A stretch of DNA of 11,232 bases from Chloroflexota bacterium (GTDB taxonomy: Bacteria; Chloroflexota; Dehalococcoidia; Dehalococcoidales; UBA2162). This document shows, piece by piece, positions 1-6,238 of this stretch; within the stretch, counting starts at the first letter, position 1; the number at the start of each line of letters is the position of its first letter. The translations under genes and the position numbers were made by a program. The DNA lies in assembly GCA_016202525.1 (NCBI GenBank), contig JACQOM010000197.1, forward strand, positions 1 through 11,232, given 5' to 3'. Below the pieces are notes generated by a model. It searched no databases and was not told the DNA's origin. It saw only the letters and a program-made list of their open reading frames with translations.

Positions 1-18
1 CCCCCGTACTACCGGGGG
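1..18. repeat. GC-rich inverted repeat at the window edge
   Basis: The first 18 bases can form a 6-bp stem (CCCCCG pairing with CGGGGG) around a 6-nt loop. It may extend to the left beyond the window. It is not followed by a T-run, so it is not a convincing intrinsic terminator on the plus strand. It could be the end of a structure belonging to an upstream gene that lies outside the window. Confidence 0.3.
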
Positions 19-94
19 CGCCTGACCTCTGCCAAAAAGTCGAAATAGCAGATTACAAAAATAAGTAAGATTAGGGAGGTAAACAAGGTAAACT

Positions 95-1057
95 ATGAAA
101 GTCAATAAATTCTTTCGGCTTCTGTTCATGTTAATACTAGGGGGGACATTGCTAGCGTTCTCGGCGGCCTGTCAGCAGGCAAGCGCCCAGGATATCCAGG
201 GTCTCTTGCAGGCAATCGAGGGCAAAGAGATGGTCATCAAACTCGATGATGGCACTATTGCCCGCATCACCGTGCAAGACAACAAAGCTATCGCTGAGGC
301 GGAGCACCTGGTCGGCAAGCACGTAGATGCCACTGTACACCTTGAGAAAGGGGAACGGCAACTGGAAAAAATAGAAAAACGTGCCAAGGTGGAAGACCAG
401 AAAGCTAGCGGCGCCATCGAATCAATAAATGGCGGCATGGCCAGAATCGGCGGGCGTGATTTCAAAATTACCGCCACCACTGAGCTTGATGGTGGACTCG
501 TCGCCGGCGCCAATGCTCGTGTGGAATTCATCACACTACCTGACGGAACCATGATAGCCACCGAAATTCAAACAGATAAACAAGTAAAGATAGGCCATGG
601 AGGAATCGACTCAATTAAAGACAATAAGGTGGTTATCGGGGGTCAGGCTTTCCACATGGACGACACCACACGACACCAGGGTGCACTCGCTGAGGGTGAG
701 GCAGCCCACGTTGAATTCGTTGACAACAATGGAGTCAAACATATCACTGAAATCGAACCTCAAAAAGAGGATAACCATTTCACCGGTACTATCCAGGCAA
801 TGGGCACGAATACCATAACGGTAGACGGGCGTACTTTCAAATTGAACGCCGCCACCATACTCGATAACGGACTGGCCGTGGGTGGGCCGGTAAGACTAGA
901 GTTTATCACGATGGCCGATGGCCAGGTGGTAGCGACCGAGGTCGAGACCGCACAGGGCGAGGTTGAGATTCAGAACGAAAACGAACAGGAACATGGACCG
1001 GAGAATGAGGCGGGAGATGACAAGGGGGGTGGCAGTGGTGGTGGTAGCGGTAAGTAA
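95..1057 (+). CDS. Three-repeat DUF5666-like lipoprotein
   Basis: Exported protein of 320 aa with no known enzymatic role. Residues 1-26 form a lipoprotein-type signal peptide (basic start, hydrophobic core, SAAC at 23-26; the -3 residue is Ser, slightly atypical). Residues 32-97 form an N-terminal module that recurs in the lipoprotein at 4650. Three DUF5666-like beta repeats follow at about 104-160, 166-222 and 228-285; each has a G.I.SI..G start, a G..F.......TRLD-like centre and an ARVEF...DG...ATEI end. The middle repeat is the most divergent. The tail (286-320) is acidic then Gly/Ser-rich. A GGAGGT lies 14 nt before the ATG, rather far; AAGG at 85-88 is a closer alternative. It probably begins an operon with the cupredoxin and flavoprotein downstream. 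Family assignment is by eye from the repeat pattern; the function is unknown. Confidence 0.85.
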   Translation: MKVNKFFRLLFMLILGGTLLAFSAACQQASAQDIQGLLQAIEGKEMVIKLDDGTIARITVQDNKAIAEAEHLVGKHVDATVHLEKGERQLEKIEKRAKVEDQKASGAIESINGGMARIGGRDFKITATTELDGGLVAGANARVEFITLPDGTMIATEIQTDKQVKIGHGGIDSIKDNKVVIGGQAFHMDDTTRHQGALAEGEAAHVEFVDNNGVKHITEIEPQKEDNHFTGTIQAMGTNTITVDGRTFKLNAATILDNGLAVGGPVRLEFITMADGQVVATEVETAQGEVEIQNENEQEHGPENEAGDDKGGGSGGGSGK

Positions 1058-1099
1058 AGGCTAAAACAAAACAAGACCTGTATACTCTAGAGAGCTAAC

Positions 1100-1558
1100 A
1101 TGAAGAAAACCCGTCTATTCTGCGGGACAATGCTTCTGGTGATGGTGATGGTGATGGTGCTAATGGCGCTCGCTTCGTGCGCCAGGGCATCATCGCCATT
1201 ACCAATACCTGCTTCACCATCGACCCAGCCACTAGAACCAGCACCGACCAATGGCCCGGCAGTTACCATTAACCTGACCGCAAAGAACCTCCTTTTTGAC
1301 AAAAAGACCATCTCCGTTCCGGCTGGAGCCAGGGTTACACTGAATTTAACCAATAATGAGTCTTTCGTCTCCCATAATTTCGCTCTCTATGAAACGTCAG
1401 CAACCCTGAACGTGATTTATAAGGGCGCTTTTGTCAGCGGTGGCAAAAGCCAGGACTTTGAATTTTCTGCACCATCGACTCCGGGTACCTATTATTTCCG
1501 CTGTGATATCCACTCCATAACAATGTCCGGTGACTTTATTGTCACGGAGCCGGAATAA
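1100..1558 (+). CDS. Cupredoxin-domain lipoprotein (type-1 copper)
   Basis: A 152-aa exported protein predicted to bind one copper ion and shuttle electrons outside the membrane. Residues 1-27 form a signal peptide with lipobox LASC (24-27). A Pro/Ser/Thr-rich linker covers about 28-52. The cupredoxin domain spans about 53-152, with the expected ligands His92 (SHNF), Cys135, His138 and Met142. The Cys-to-Met loop has spacing C-x2-H-x3-M, one residue shorter than plastocyanin and one longer than amicyanin. It starts 42 nt after the DUF5666-like gene and ends 17 nt before the flavin oxidoreductase, suggesting one transcript. The Shine-Dalgarno match is weak (GAGAG near 1090). The signal peptide contains a three-copy 6-bp DNA repeat. 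The fold and ligands are clear from sequence; the redox partner is unknown. Confidence 0.88.
   Translation: MKKTRLFCGTMLLVMVMVMVLMALASCARASSPLPIPASPSTQPLEPAPTNGPAVTINLTAKNLLFDKKTISVPAGARVTLNLTNNESFVSHNFALYETSATLNVIYKGAFVSGGKSQDFEFSAPSTPGTYYFRCDIHSITMSGDFIVTEPE
1141..1158 (+). repeat. GATGGT x3 hexanucleotide tandem repeat
   Basis: Three perfect copies of GATGGT lie inside the signal-peptide coding part of the cupredoxin gene and encode the alternating Val-Met stretch of its hydrophobic core. The unit is a multiple of three, so copy-number change would lengthen or shorten the hydrophobic core without shifting the frame. Confidence 0.7.
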
Positions 1559-1575
1559 CAATTAGGGAGAAGGAA

Positions 1576-2289
1576 ATGTGGCAGTTTGAAACTCGCCTTT
1601 CTGAAGTAATTCAGCGCACGCCAGCCATCAAGACATTCAGGTTTTATACCAATGACAGAAATGTGCGCTATCAGGCTGGGCAGTACTTCTTTGTCACCAT
1701 CAGGATTGGCAACAGTGAAGCGGTCCACCACTTCACCATCTCCAGTTCCCCTACTGAGAAAGGCTACCTGGACTTCACCAAGCGTATCACGGCCAGCGAG
1801 TATTCCGTGGCGCTGGATGCGATGAAACCGGGCGATTGGGTCCGCCTGCGCGGCGCCGAGGGCGATTTCATATTGCCCCGAAAACCAGGCAAGCTGGCAT
1901 TCATCAGTGGCGGTATCGGCATCACGCCGCTGAGAAGCATGCTCCAGTATATTTGCGACCTCAAACTGGACTACGATGTAGTTCTCATTTACGGTAACAA
2001 TAACTGGGAAGATATCGCCTTCCGCGAGGAGCTTAACGGGATGGCCGCCGCCCGTCCTAATATCCGGGTCGAGTATGTCCTTTCCGGGCCTGACTTTCCA
2101 CTCGGCTGGAAGGGAAAGAGGGGCTTTATCAGCAAAGAGATAGTTACTGAACTTATTCCCGACTATAAGGAGAGGATTTTCTATACCTCCGGACCAATGA
2201 AAATGGTCTTTTCCCTAGAGGAACAACTGAAAAGCCTCAAGATACCGACCAAGCAAATTAAGCGGGACTATTTCCCCGGCTATGACTAG
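1576..2289 (+). CDS. FNR-type FAD/NAD(P)-binding oxidoreductase
   Basis: A 237-aa soluble protein of the ferredoxin-NADP reductase superfamily, predicted to move electrons between NAD(P)H and a protein or small acceptor through a flavin. The N-terminal barrel (about 1-100) has a PGQY-like motif (AGQYFFV, 34-40) and a flavin-binding segment HHFTISSSP at 51-59. The usual Arg of the RxYS motif is His51 here. The nucleotide-binding half (about 105-237) has SGGIGITPLRSML (111-123), an SGP motif (205-207) in place of the common CGP, and the C-terminal FPGYD typical of short family members. No 2Fe-2S domain, signal peptide or membrane segment is present. The start is well supported by GGGAGAAGG just upstream. 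It follows the cupredoxin gene by 17 nt, so a functional link is plausible, although this enzyme should be cytosolic and the cupredoxin extracytoplasmic. The exact substrate cannot be read from sequence. Confidence 0.9.
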   Translation: MWQFETRLSEVIQRTPAIKTFRFYTNDRNVRYQAGQYFFVTIRIGNSEAVHHFTISSSPTEKGYLDFTKRITASEYSVALDAMKPGDWVRLRGAEGDFILPRKPGKLAFISGGIGITPLRSMLQYICDLKLDYDVVLIYGNNNWEDIAFREELNGMAAARPNIRVEYVLSGPDFPLGWKGKRGFISKEIVTELIPDYKERIFYTSGPMKMVFSLEEQLKSLKIPTKQIKRDYFPGYD

Positions 2290-2327
2290 GCTAAATTTAA
2301 GCCCCTACTGCCAATCAGATTGCCCGA

Positions 2328-2333
2328 TATAAT
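2328..2333 (+). promoter_or_regulatory. Possible -10 box (TATAAT) in the 2290-2538 gap
   Basis: A perfect TATAAT lies in the 249-bp gap between the flavoprotein gene and the secreted protein gene, about 205 nt before the chosen start at 2539. No good -35 box sits 16-18 nt upstream, so this is only a candidate promoter. The rest of the gap shows short GC-rich inverted repeats near 2287-2307 and 2321-2341 without T-runs, so no clear terminator is visible for the upstream operon. Confidence 0.25.
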
Positions 2334-2538
2334 GCCCGGCACGGCACTAAAACCAGCCAAACAGGTTACATTTTCATAACATTGCGCTTTGAATGCCAGA
2401 AATACGTATTCTTACGGATATTTGTCTCAACAGATTTATCATAATATTTCAACTATGAAACGTAAAAAAGGCACCGAAAAGTCGCCATTGCTAAACAAGG
2501 CGCGAAACGGAACAAGCGGAGCCGAGGTGACAAAGAAC

Positions 2539-3336
2539 ATGAAACCTAGTAATATGCGAAGTGTCATGAAGAAGCTAATCATTACTTCCGTCAGCCTGCT
2601 TGCAGTAATACTGACCGCCGTGGCAGCCCTGGCGGCAACAGAAGAAGGAGCGCAAGACATCACGACTACTTATCACTATGATGCCGAAACAGAGACCTGG
2701 CTCAAGGACGTGTCCACGGTCAGCCTACCGGATAACCCGGATGGCACAAAGCCCAAAGGGAGCAACACCGTCATCATCCGTCTCAGCGAGAATAACCCCG
2801 TGAAACAGATTGTTGTCATTGACGGACTGGTCCTTGGCGGTAATGAGCCCAGACTGGAGATTGCCGGACATGATACCGGAGGCTCAGGCGAACTCCACAT
2901 CGGTACTCTACTCTTTAAAAAAGTGGATGCCGATAGATTAGAGTTCCACGATACCGACGCTGTCGATGTGCAGATGCAAAATGTAGTGGCACAGGACAAC
3001 GAACTGGACATGGATGTCAATATCGTCAACGTGGTACGCACCGGACGGGGTGGCGCCAGCAGCCTGTTCATAGGCGCAACACGAGCGGCATTCGAGGACT
3101 TTCTGACCTCACCAGGGATTCCAAGTATCGACTCCATACCGGACAACTTCATTACAGCCAAAGAGACGGGAGTCCGTGTCGACCGTATCCGCATCCTGGG
3201 TCCCTCCAGCGGTGACGCATTTGTCGAACGCATAATTTTCCTGCACTCCAGCATCTTCGGCAAGATTGAAGTCAAGGACGCAAAGATACAGGAAATTGTA
3301 CTCAAGGATGTAACACTTGACGATTCTACTCCATAG
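2539..3336 (+). CDS. Secreted protein of unknown family
   Basis: A 265-aa exported protein that I do not recognise. The reading frame stays open back to an ATG at 2389, but the start at 2539 is preferred: GAGGTG at 2524-2529 lies 9 nt upstream and the product then begins with a signal peptide (KK at 11-12, hydrophobic 13-33, likely cleavage after ALAA). The mature part is polar, acidic and predicted beta-rich. The C-terminal third (about 210-262) alternates hydrophobic and charged residues (RVDRIRIL, KIEVKDAKIQEIVLKDVTL), as in a beta-solenoid or beta-sandwich. It has no Cys and no lipobox, so it is probably released or only loosely held. The next gene starts 52 nt downstream on the same strand and encodes another exported protein. 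No function is assigned. Confidence 0.75.
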   Translation: MKPSNMRSVMKKLIITSVSLLAVILTAVAALAATEEGAQDITTTYHYDAETETWLKDVSTVSLPDNPDGTKPKGSNTVIIRLSENNPVKQIVVIDGLVLGGNEPRLEIAGHDTGGSGELHIGTLLFKKVDADRLEFHDTDAVDVQMQNVVAQDNELDMDVNIVNVVRTGRGGASSLFIGATRAAFEDFLTSPGIPSIDSIPDNFITAKETGVRVDRIRILGPSSGDAFVERIIFLHSSIFGKIEVKDAKIQEIVLKDVTLDDSTP

Positions 3337-3375
3337 AATCAAGCAGAATGGTATCCCACCAGGTTCTACGGAACC

Positions 3376-3380
3376 GGAGG
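3376..3380 (+). promoter_or_regulatory. Ribosome binding site that decides the start at 3389
   Basis: GGAGG is placed 8 nt before ATG 3389. The in-frame ATG at 3317 has no comparable site and lies inside the preceding gene. Confidence 0.7.
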
Positions 3381-3388
3381 CAAAAGCG

Positions 3389-3856
3389 ATGACTAAGTTA
3401 GCGAAGGCAGCCTTGTTTATCTGTGCCCTAGCTCTACTTGGCTTGATACCGGCGGTCAAGCTATTATCGACAACGCCGGCGCCTGAACAGCCCTCACTAG
3501 GAACATTGCCTACACCCACTCTGACCGTCGTCACACCATCAGCAACTATTCCCGCCGGCACTGTTAACGTGTCTGTAGCAGTAACCAATTTCACTCTGAC
3601 ATTACCTGGCGGCATCAATGTTCCGGGACAAGGTCACCTCCACTATTATCTCGATGTCGTAATTCCGACTACGCCAGGGCTGCCGGCGGTGACCCCGGTT
3701 GGTACCTATCAGGCGACTCCTGGAACCACAGCCGTCTGGAACAATGTACTACCGGGTCAACATACTTTTGGCGCTCAGCTGGTGAACAATGACCACACAC
3801 CACTAAGCCCGCCCGTGACGGCTACGGTAACCGTGAATGTTGTGCCGGGGCCGTAA
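3389..3856 (+). CDS. Exported single-domain DUF4399-like protein
   Basis: A 155-aa protein with an N-terminal hydrophobic segment (about 5-26; no lipobox Cys, so a signal peptide or anchor), a Pro/Thr-rich spacer (28-50) and one beta-sandwich-like domain (about 45-152). The domain has GHLHYYLDV (82-90), QHTFGAQLVNNDHTPLSPP (124-142) and a TVTVNV end, with four prominent histidines: H83, H85, H125 and H136. This resembles DUF4399 domains, which have a GxGHHHxxID-type motif and an NHxPHxPP-type end; the relation is by eye. The frame is open back to 3317, but GGAGG at 3376-3380 lies 8 nt before the ATG at 3389, which decides the start and avoids overlap with the previous gene. The lipoprotein at 6239 carries three copies of the same domain. 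Function unknown; a metal or ligand role for the histidines is inference. Confidence 0.8.
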   Translation: MTKLAKAALFICALALLGLIPAVKLLSTTPAPEQPSLGTLPTPTLTVVTPSATIPAGTVNVSVAVTNFTLTLPGGINVPGQGHLHYYLDVVIPTTPGLPAVTPVGTYQATPGTTAVWNNVLPGQHTFGAQLVNNDHTPLSPPVTATVTVNVVPGP

Positions 3857-3895
3857 GACAGGATACACGAACTACCAACTTTGAACCAGGACTCA

Positions 3896-4219
3896 TCAGC
3901 GACCCCTAGCCGTGACTGTAACCTGTCCAATCATATCAGGGTGGAACTGACAGGTAATTTTGAACGTTCCCGGAGTATCGAATGTCCGCGAATAGTTCTG
4001 CCCCGGGTTGATTGCCCCGCTATCCCAAGCCTCGGTAGTAGCCGTGTGAGGCTCGATGTCATCGTTGACCCAGGTCACTCTGTCACCAACCTTAATGCTG
4101 ACCTCTCGTGGCGTGAAGGCAAAGTCTTTCATGCTTACCTCCACCTCAGCACCCCGGCTACAGCCAGCAAGGGTCATTCCCATTATCAGCAGTGCTACAA
4201 CAAGAGCTTTTATCACCAT
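3896..4219 (-). CDS. Amicyanin-like cupredoxin lipoprotein
   Basis: A compact 107-aa exported copper protein. Residues 1-20 are a signal peptide ending in lipobox LAGC (17-20), so the mature protein is almost only the cupredoxin domain (about 24-107). Copper ligands are all visible: His58 (EPHTAT), Cys90, His93 and Met96 in CQFHPDM, with the C-x2-H-x2-M spacing of amicyanin-like proteins. A GGAGGG site (4225-4230) sits 5 nt before the ATG. It is transcribed against the DUF4399-like gene, stop to stop with 39 nt between and no obvious shared terminator. Two palindromes lie directly upstream of its ribosome binding site and may control it. Presumed role: electron transfer or copper handling at the outer face of the membrane; the partner is unknown. 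Confidence 0.92.
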   Translation of the reverse strand: MVIKALVVALLIMGMTLAGCSRGAEVEVSMKDFAFTPREVSIKVGDRVTWVNDDIEPHTATTEAWDSGAINPGQNYSRTFDTPGTFKITCQFHPDMIGQVTVTARGR

Positions 4220-4230
4220 AATTACCCTCC

Positions 4231-4247
4231 GTTACGATAATCGTGAC
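4231..4247. promoter_or_regulatory. Palindrome next to the cupredoxin ribosome binding site
   Basis: GTTACGAT-A-ATCGTGAC is an inverted repeat with 7 of 8 bases matching around a central A. It abuts the Shine-Dalgarno sequence of the minus-strand cupredoxin gene (4225-4230). It could be a repressor operator in the leader or a small RNA hairpin next to the ribosome binding site. The regulator is unknown. Confidence 0.35.
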
Positions 4248-4450
4248 CTGAAAAGTAAGGCCTTTACCTTATAGCCTACAGTAAATCTCTCAAAGCGACA
4301 ATTCGTAGTTTTACTCAATTTTGGCGGTCAGTTCATTACGTCGTCATTTTCCGGAAGCAAAATTACGTAGGTTTACGGATGTCGGCATAGCAACAATGGC
4401 GATAATATAAAGAGTATCACTCATAAATCGGGCAATTATCATAGAATTGG

Positions 4451-4511
4451 GATTAGGCCAACTTCATCCCCGGCTGGGGAACGGGAACATGGTGGAAATG
4501 GTTGGCTAATC
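4451..4511. other. Long bulged hairpin, possible structured leader or small RNA
   Basis: GATTAGgCCAAC at 4451-4462 pairs perfectly with GTTGGCTAATC at 4501-4511 apart from one bulged G. CAT/ATG can extend the stem inward (4465-4467 with 4498-4500) past a two-base bulge. Inside is a small second hairpin, TCCCC-GGCT-GGGGA (4467-4480). The right arm is followed by TATTATTTT, loosely T-rich. It lies 139 nt before the DUF5666-like lipoprotein start, so it may be part of that gene's 5' leader or an independent element. No known riboswitch class is recognised. Confidence 0.35.
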
Positions 4512-4576
4512 TATTATTTTGTAATTGCTGGTATCTGGCTTATCCAATCAATAACCTTTATCCGCAGGTTAATCAA

Positions 4577-4604
4577 TCGGACACACTAACAAACTAGAGT
4601 CCGA
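4577..4604. repeat. 6-bp inverted repeat upstream of the six-repeat lipoprotein
   Basis: TCGGAC and GTCCGA are separated by 16 nt, about 45 nt upstream of the start at 4650. It may be an operator-like site or a weak leader hairpin. Six-base arms can arise by chance. Confidence 0.2.
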
Positions 4605-4649
4605 GCGAGTTAATAAGTTAAAACTACAATAAATGAAAAGGAGAAACAG

Positions 4650-6140
4650 ATGATGAAGGGAACGATATTCAAAGCACTAACATCGTTTGCCCTCCTGCTG
4701 ATTGCCGGGCTGCTGTTATTAACAGCCTGCGCCGGACAGGTCTCGACCCAAGACATCCGCGGCTTGCTGCAAGCCATGGAAGGAAAGGAGATGGTCATTA
4801 CGCTCGATGACGGCAGTACTGTCCGCATTACCGTACAGAATGACCAATCGGCCTCCGCCGCTCAACAAATGGTCGGGCAGCAGGTGAACGTCAAAGTAAC
4901 TATCAGTGCCAATGAACGCCGCCTCGACAAGATTCAGCGAGTAGGTGAAGACCAGCATTTCACTGGCATAATCCAGTCTATGGGTGCGGATAACTGGACT
5001 ATCGCCGGTAAGACCTTCAAGGTGAATAACAATACCAAGCTCGAGGGTGGGCTGGCAATAGGCGTCACCGCACGGGTCGAGTTTGTCACCCTGCCCGACG
5101 GTTCGATGCTGGCCACCGAGATTGAGACCGACGAAGCCGATGCCGAAAAGTTCAAGGGCATCGTCCAATCTACCGGCGCCGACGCCTGGGTTATCGGCGG
5201 ACAAACTTTCAAGGTAAACACTGCCACCCGCATCGACCCGGGCCTGGCCATTGGAGCACCGGTACGGGTGCAGTTCATTATCAAGCCTGACGGCTCTCTA
5301 ATGGCCATTAAGATCGAGAGCGACCAGCCACTGAACCACTTCGCCGGTATGATACAGGCGATGGGCACGGATAACTGGACTATCGGCGGTAAGACCTTCA
5401 AGATAAATACGGCCACGAAACTCGATGATGGGCTGGCCGTAGGCGTTAAAGTCCGGGTCGAGTTTATCACTCTATCCGATGGGTCAATGCTCGCCACCGA
5501 GATTCAGACCGACGAAGCTGAAGACCGCTTCAGCGGCACGGTAAGCCAGACCGGCGCTAATGCCTGGGTGGTCGATGGCAGTACCTTCACCGTGACCGCA
5601 ATGACAAGAATAGACCCGGGCATCACCGCAGGCTCTAGGGTCAAAGTCCGCTTCAACACGCTGGCTAATGGTTCGATGGTGGCCAGCAGAATCCAGGTAG
5701 ATAAAAGCGGTCCGGGCAACCAGAATGAATTCCTGGGGACGGTTCAATCCATTAGTGCTGACAAATGGGTAATAAGCGGCCGAACTTTTACCGTGAACGC
5801 AGCCACAAGAATCGACTCCGGAATCTCCGCAAACTCAACAGTCAGGGTTAGATTTAACACGCTGGCTAACGGCTCGATGCTAGGCATCAGGATTGAAGCT
5901 GACAGAAGAGGCAGTAGTTCCGGGCAATCTGAACAGAAACAAAACCAGGAAGGCACGAAATTCACCGGTAAGATTGAATCCATAGCTGGCGGCAAATGGG
6001 TTATCGGCGGCAAGACCTTCAATATCGATAACTCCACCAGACTGGATAGTAACCTGGCTGTCGGGACGGAAGTAAGAGTGGAGTTCCGCACTCAACCTGA
6101 CGGCTCTTTCCTGGCTATAAGAATTGAAATAGCCAAATAA
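4650..6140 (+). CDS. Six-repeat DUF5666-like lipoprotein
   Basis: A 496-aa exported protein. Signal peptide residues 1-27 end in lipobox LTAC (24-27). An N-terminal module (about 33-97) is closely similar to that of the lipoprotein at 95 (shared core GKEMVI.LDDG). Six DUF5666-like beta repeats of about 63 aa begin at residues 103, 167, 230, 293, 360 and 437, each with a [HKRE]F.G.[IV]QS start, W.[IV].G.TF.[VI] centre and [VA][RK]V.F....DGS end. Repeats 1 and 3 are most alike, as are 4 and 5. A Gln/Ser-rich insert (420-436) separates repeats 5 and 6. AAGGAG (4638-4643) sits 6 nt before the first ATG and 9 nt before a second in-frame ATG, so either could be used. Each repeat is likely a small beta unit, giving a rod at the cell surface. 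No catalytic residues are apparent. It is a paralogue of the three-repeat gene; function unknown. Confidence 0.88.
   Translation: MMKGTIFKALTSFALLLIAGLLLLTACAGQVSTQDIRGLLQAMEGKEMVITLDDGSTVRITVQNDQSASAAQQMVGQQVNVKVTISANERRLDKIQRVGEDQHFTGIIQSMGADNWTIAGKTFKVNNNTKLEGGLAIGVTARVEFVTLPDGSMLATEIETDEADAEKFKGIVQSTGADAWVIGGQTFKVNTATRIDPGLAIGAPVRVQFIIKPDGSLMAIKIESDQPLNHFAGMIQAMGTDNWTIGGKTFKINTATKLDDGLAVGVKVRVEFITLSDGSMLATEIQTDEAEDRFSGTVSQTGANAWVVDGSTFTVTAMTRIDPGITAGSRVKVRFNTLANGSMVASRIQVDKSGPGNQNEFLGTVQSISADKWVISGRTFTVNAATRIDSGISANSTVRVRFNTLANGSMLGIRIEADRRGSSSGQSEQKQNQEGTKFTGKIESIAGGKWVIGGKTFNIDNSTRLDSNLAVGTEVRVEFRTQPDGSFLAIRIEIAK
4956..6137 (+). repeat. Six tandem coding repeats of about 190 bp
   Basis: The tandem DUF5666-like units are visible at DNA level: the segments starting TAACTGGACTATCG (near 4991 and 5371) are nearly identical between repeats 1 and 3, and AACACGCTGGCTAA recurs in repeats 4 and 5. 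The pattern points to duplication within the gene. Confidence 0.7.
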
Positions 6141-6224
6141 ATTCTGAGGGGGGACCAAATAGCTTAATTTAAGGCGTTAGGAGACATTCGGCTGCTTAAC
6201 ATGAATTATGAGACCGAACAAATT

Positions 6225-6232
6225 AAGGAGGT
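6225..6232 (+). promoter_or_regulatory. Ribosome binding site that moves the start to 6239
   Basis: A perfect AAGGAGGT directly abuts the ATG at 6233, which leaves no spacer, but lies 6 nt before the next in-frame ATG at 6239. Initiation at 6239 is therefore strongly preferred and removes two residues (Met-Pro). Confidence 0.8.
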
Positions 6233-6238
6233 ATGCCA

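Larger units (their letters stand above)
4220..4649. other. 430-bp gene-free region with several inverted repeats
   Basis: No convincing gene is seen on either strand between the divergent cupredoxin (minus) and the DUF5666-like lipoprotein (plus), so promoters for both should lie here. The stretch is A+T-richer than the genes. It contains palindromes at 4231-4247 and 4255-4267 (GTAAGG/CCTTTAC, one unpaired base) and two near-identical 11-mers, CGTAGTTTTAC at 4304-4314 and CGTAGGTTTAC at 4366-4376, 62 bp apart. It also holds a long bulged hairpin at 4451-4511 and an inverted repeat at 4577-4604. I did not find a convincing -35/-10 pair. Confidence 0.6.

Noticed and set aside
2287..2307. Possible terminator after the flavoprotein gene
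   Set aside because: The stem is only about 4 bp and no T-run follows.
2389..2538. In-frame N-terminal extension of the secreted protein from ATG 2389 or 2455
   Set aside because: No ribosome binding site precedes either ATG, and the extension would bury the signal peptide about 60 residues into the protein. The start at 2539 has GAGGTG at good spacing.
2676..3305. Long minus-strand open frame opposite the secreted protein
   Set aside because: Ser/Thr/Arg-rich composition typical of antisense frames, no ribosome binding site, and the plus-strand frame has a signal peptide and a good start.
3317..3388. Upstream start for the DUF4399-like gene, overlapping the previous gene
   Set aside because: It lacks a ribosome binding site and places polar residues before the signal segment. 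GGAGG at 3376-3380 supports 3389.
3881..4240. Plus-strand open frame opposite the amicyanin-like cupredoxin
   Set aside because: It is the antisense shadow of a clear cupredoxin gene, with no recognisable domain and no ribosome binding site.
4934..5497. Minus-strand open frames opposite the six-repeat lipoprotein
   Set aside because: Their repeats simply mirror the repeats of the plus-strand gene and they have no family signature.
4956..6137. Tandem repeats as a CRISPR array
   Set aside because: The units are about 190-bp coding repeats in one open frame with no unique spacers.
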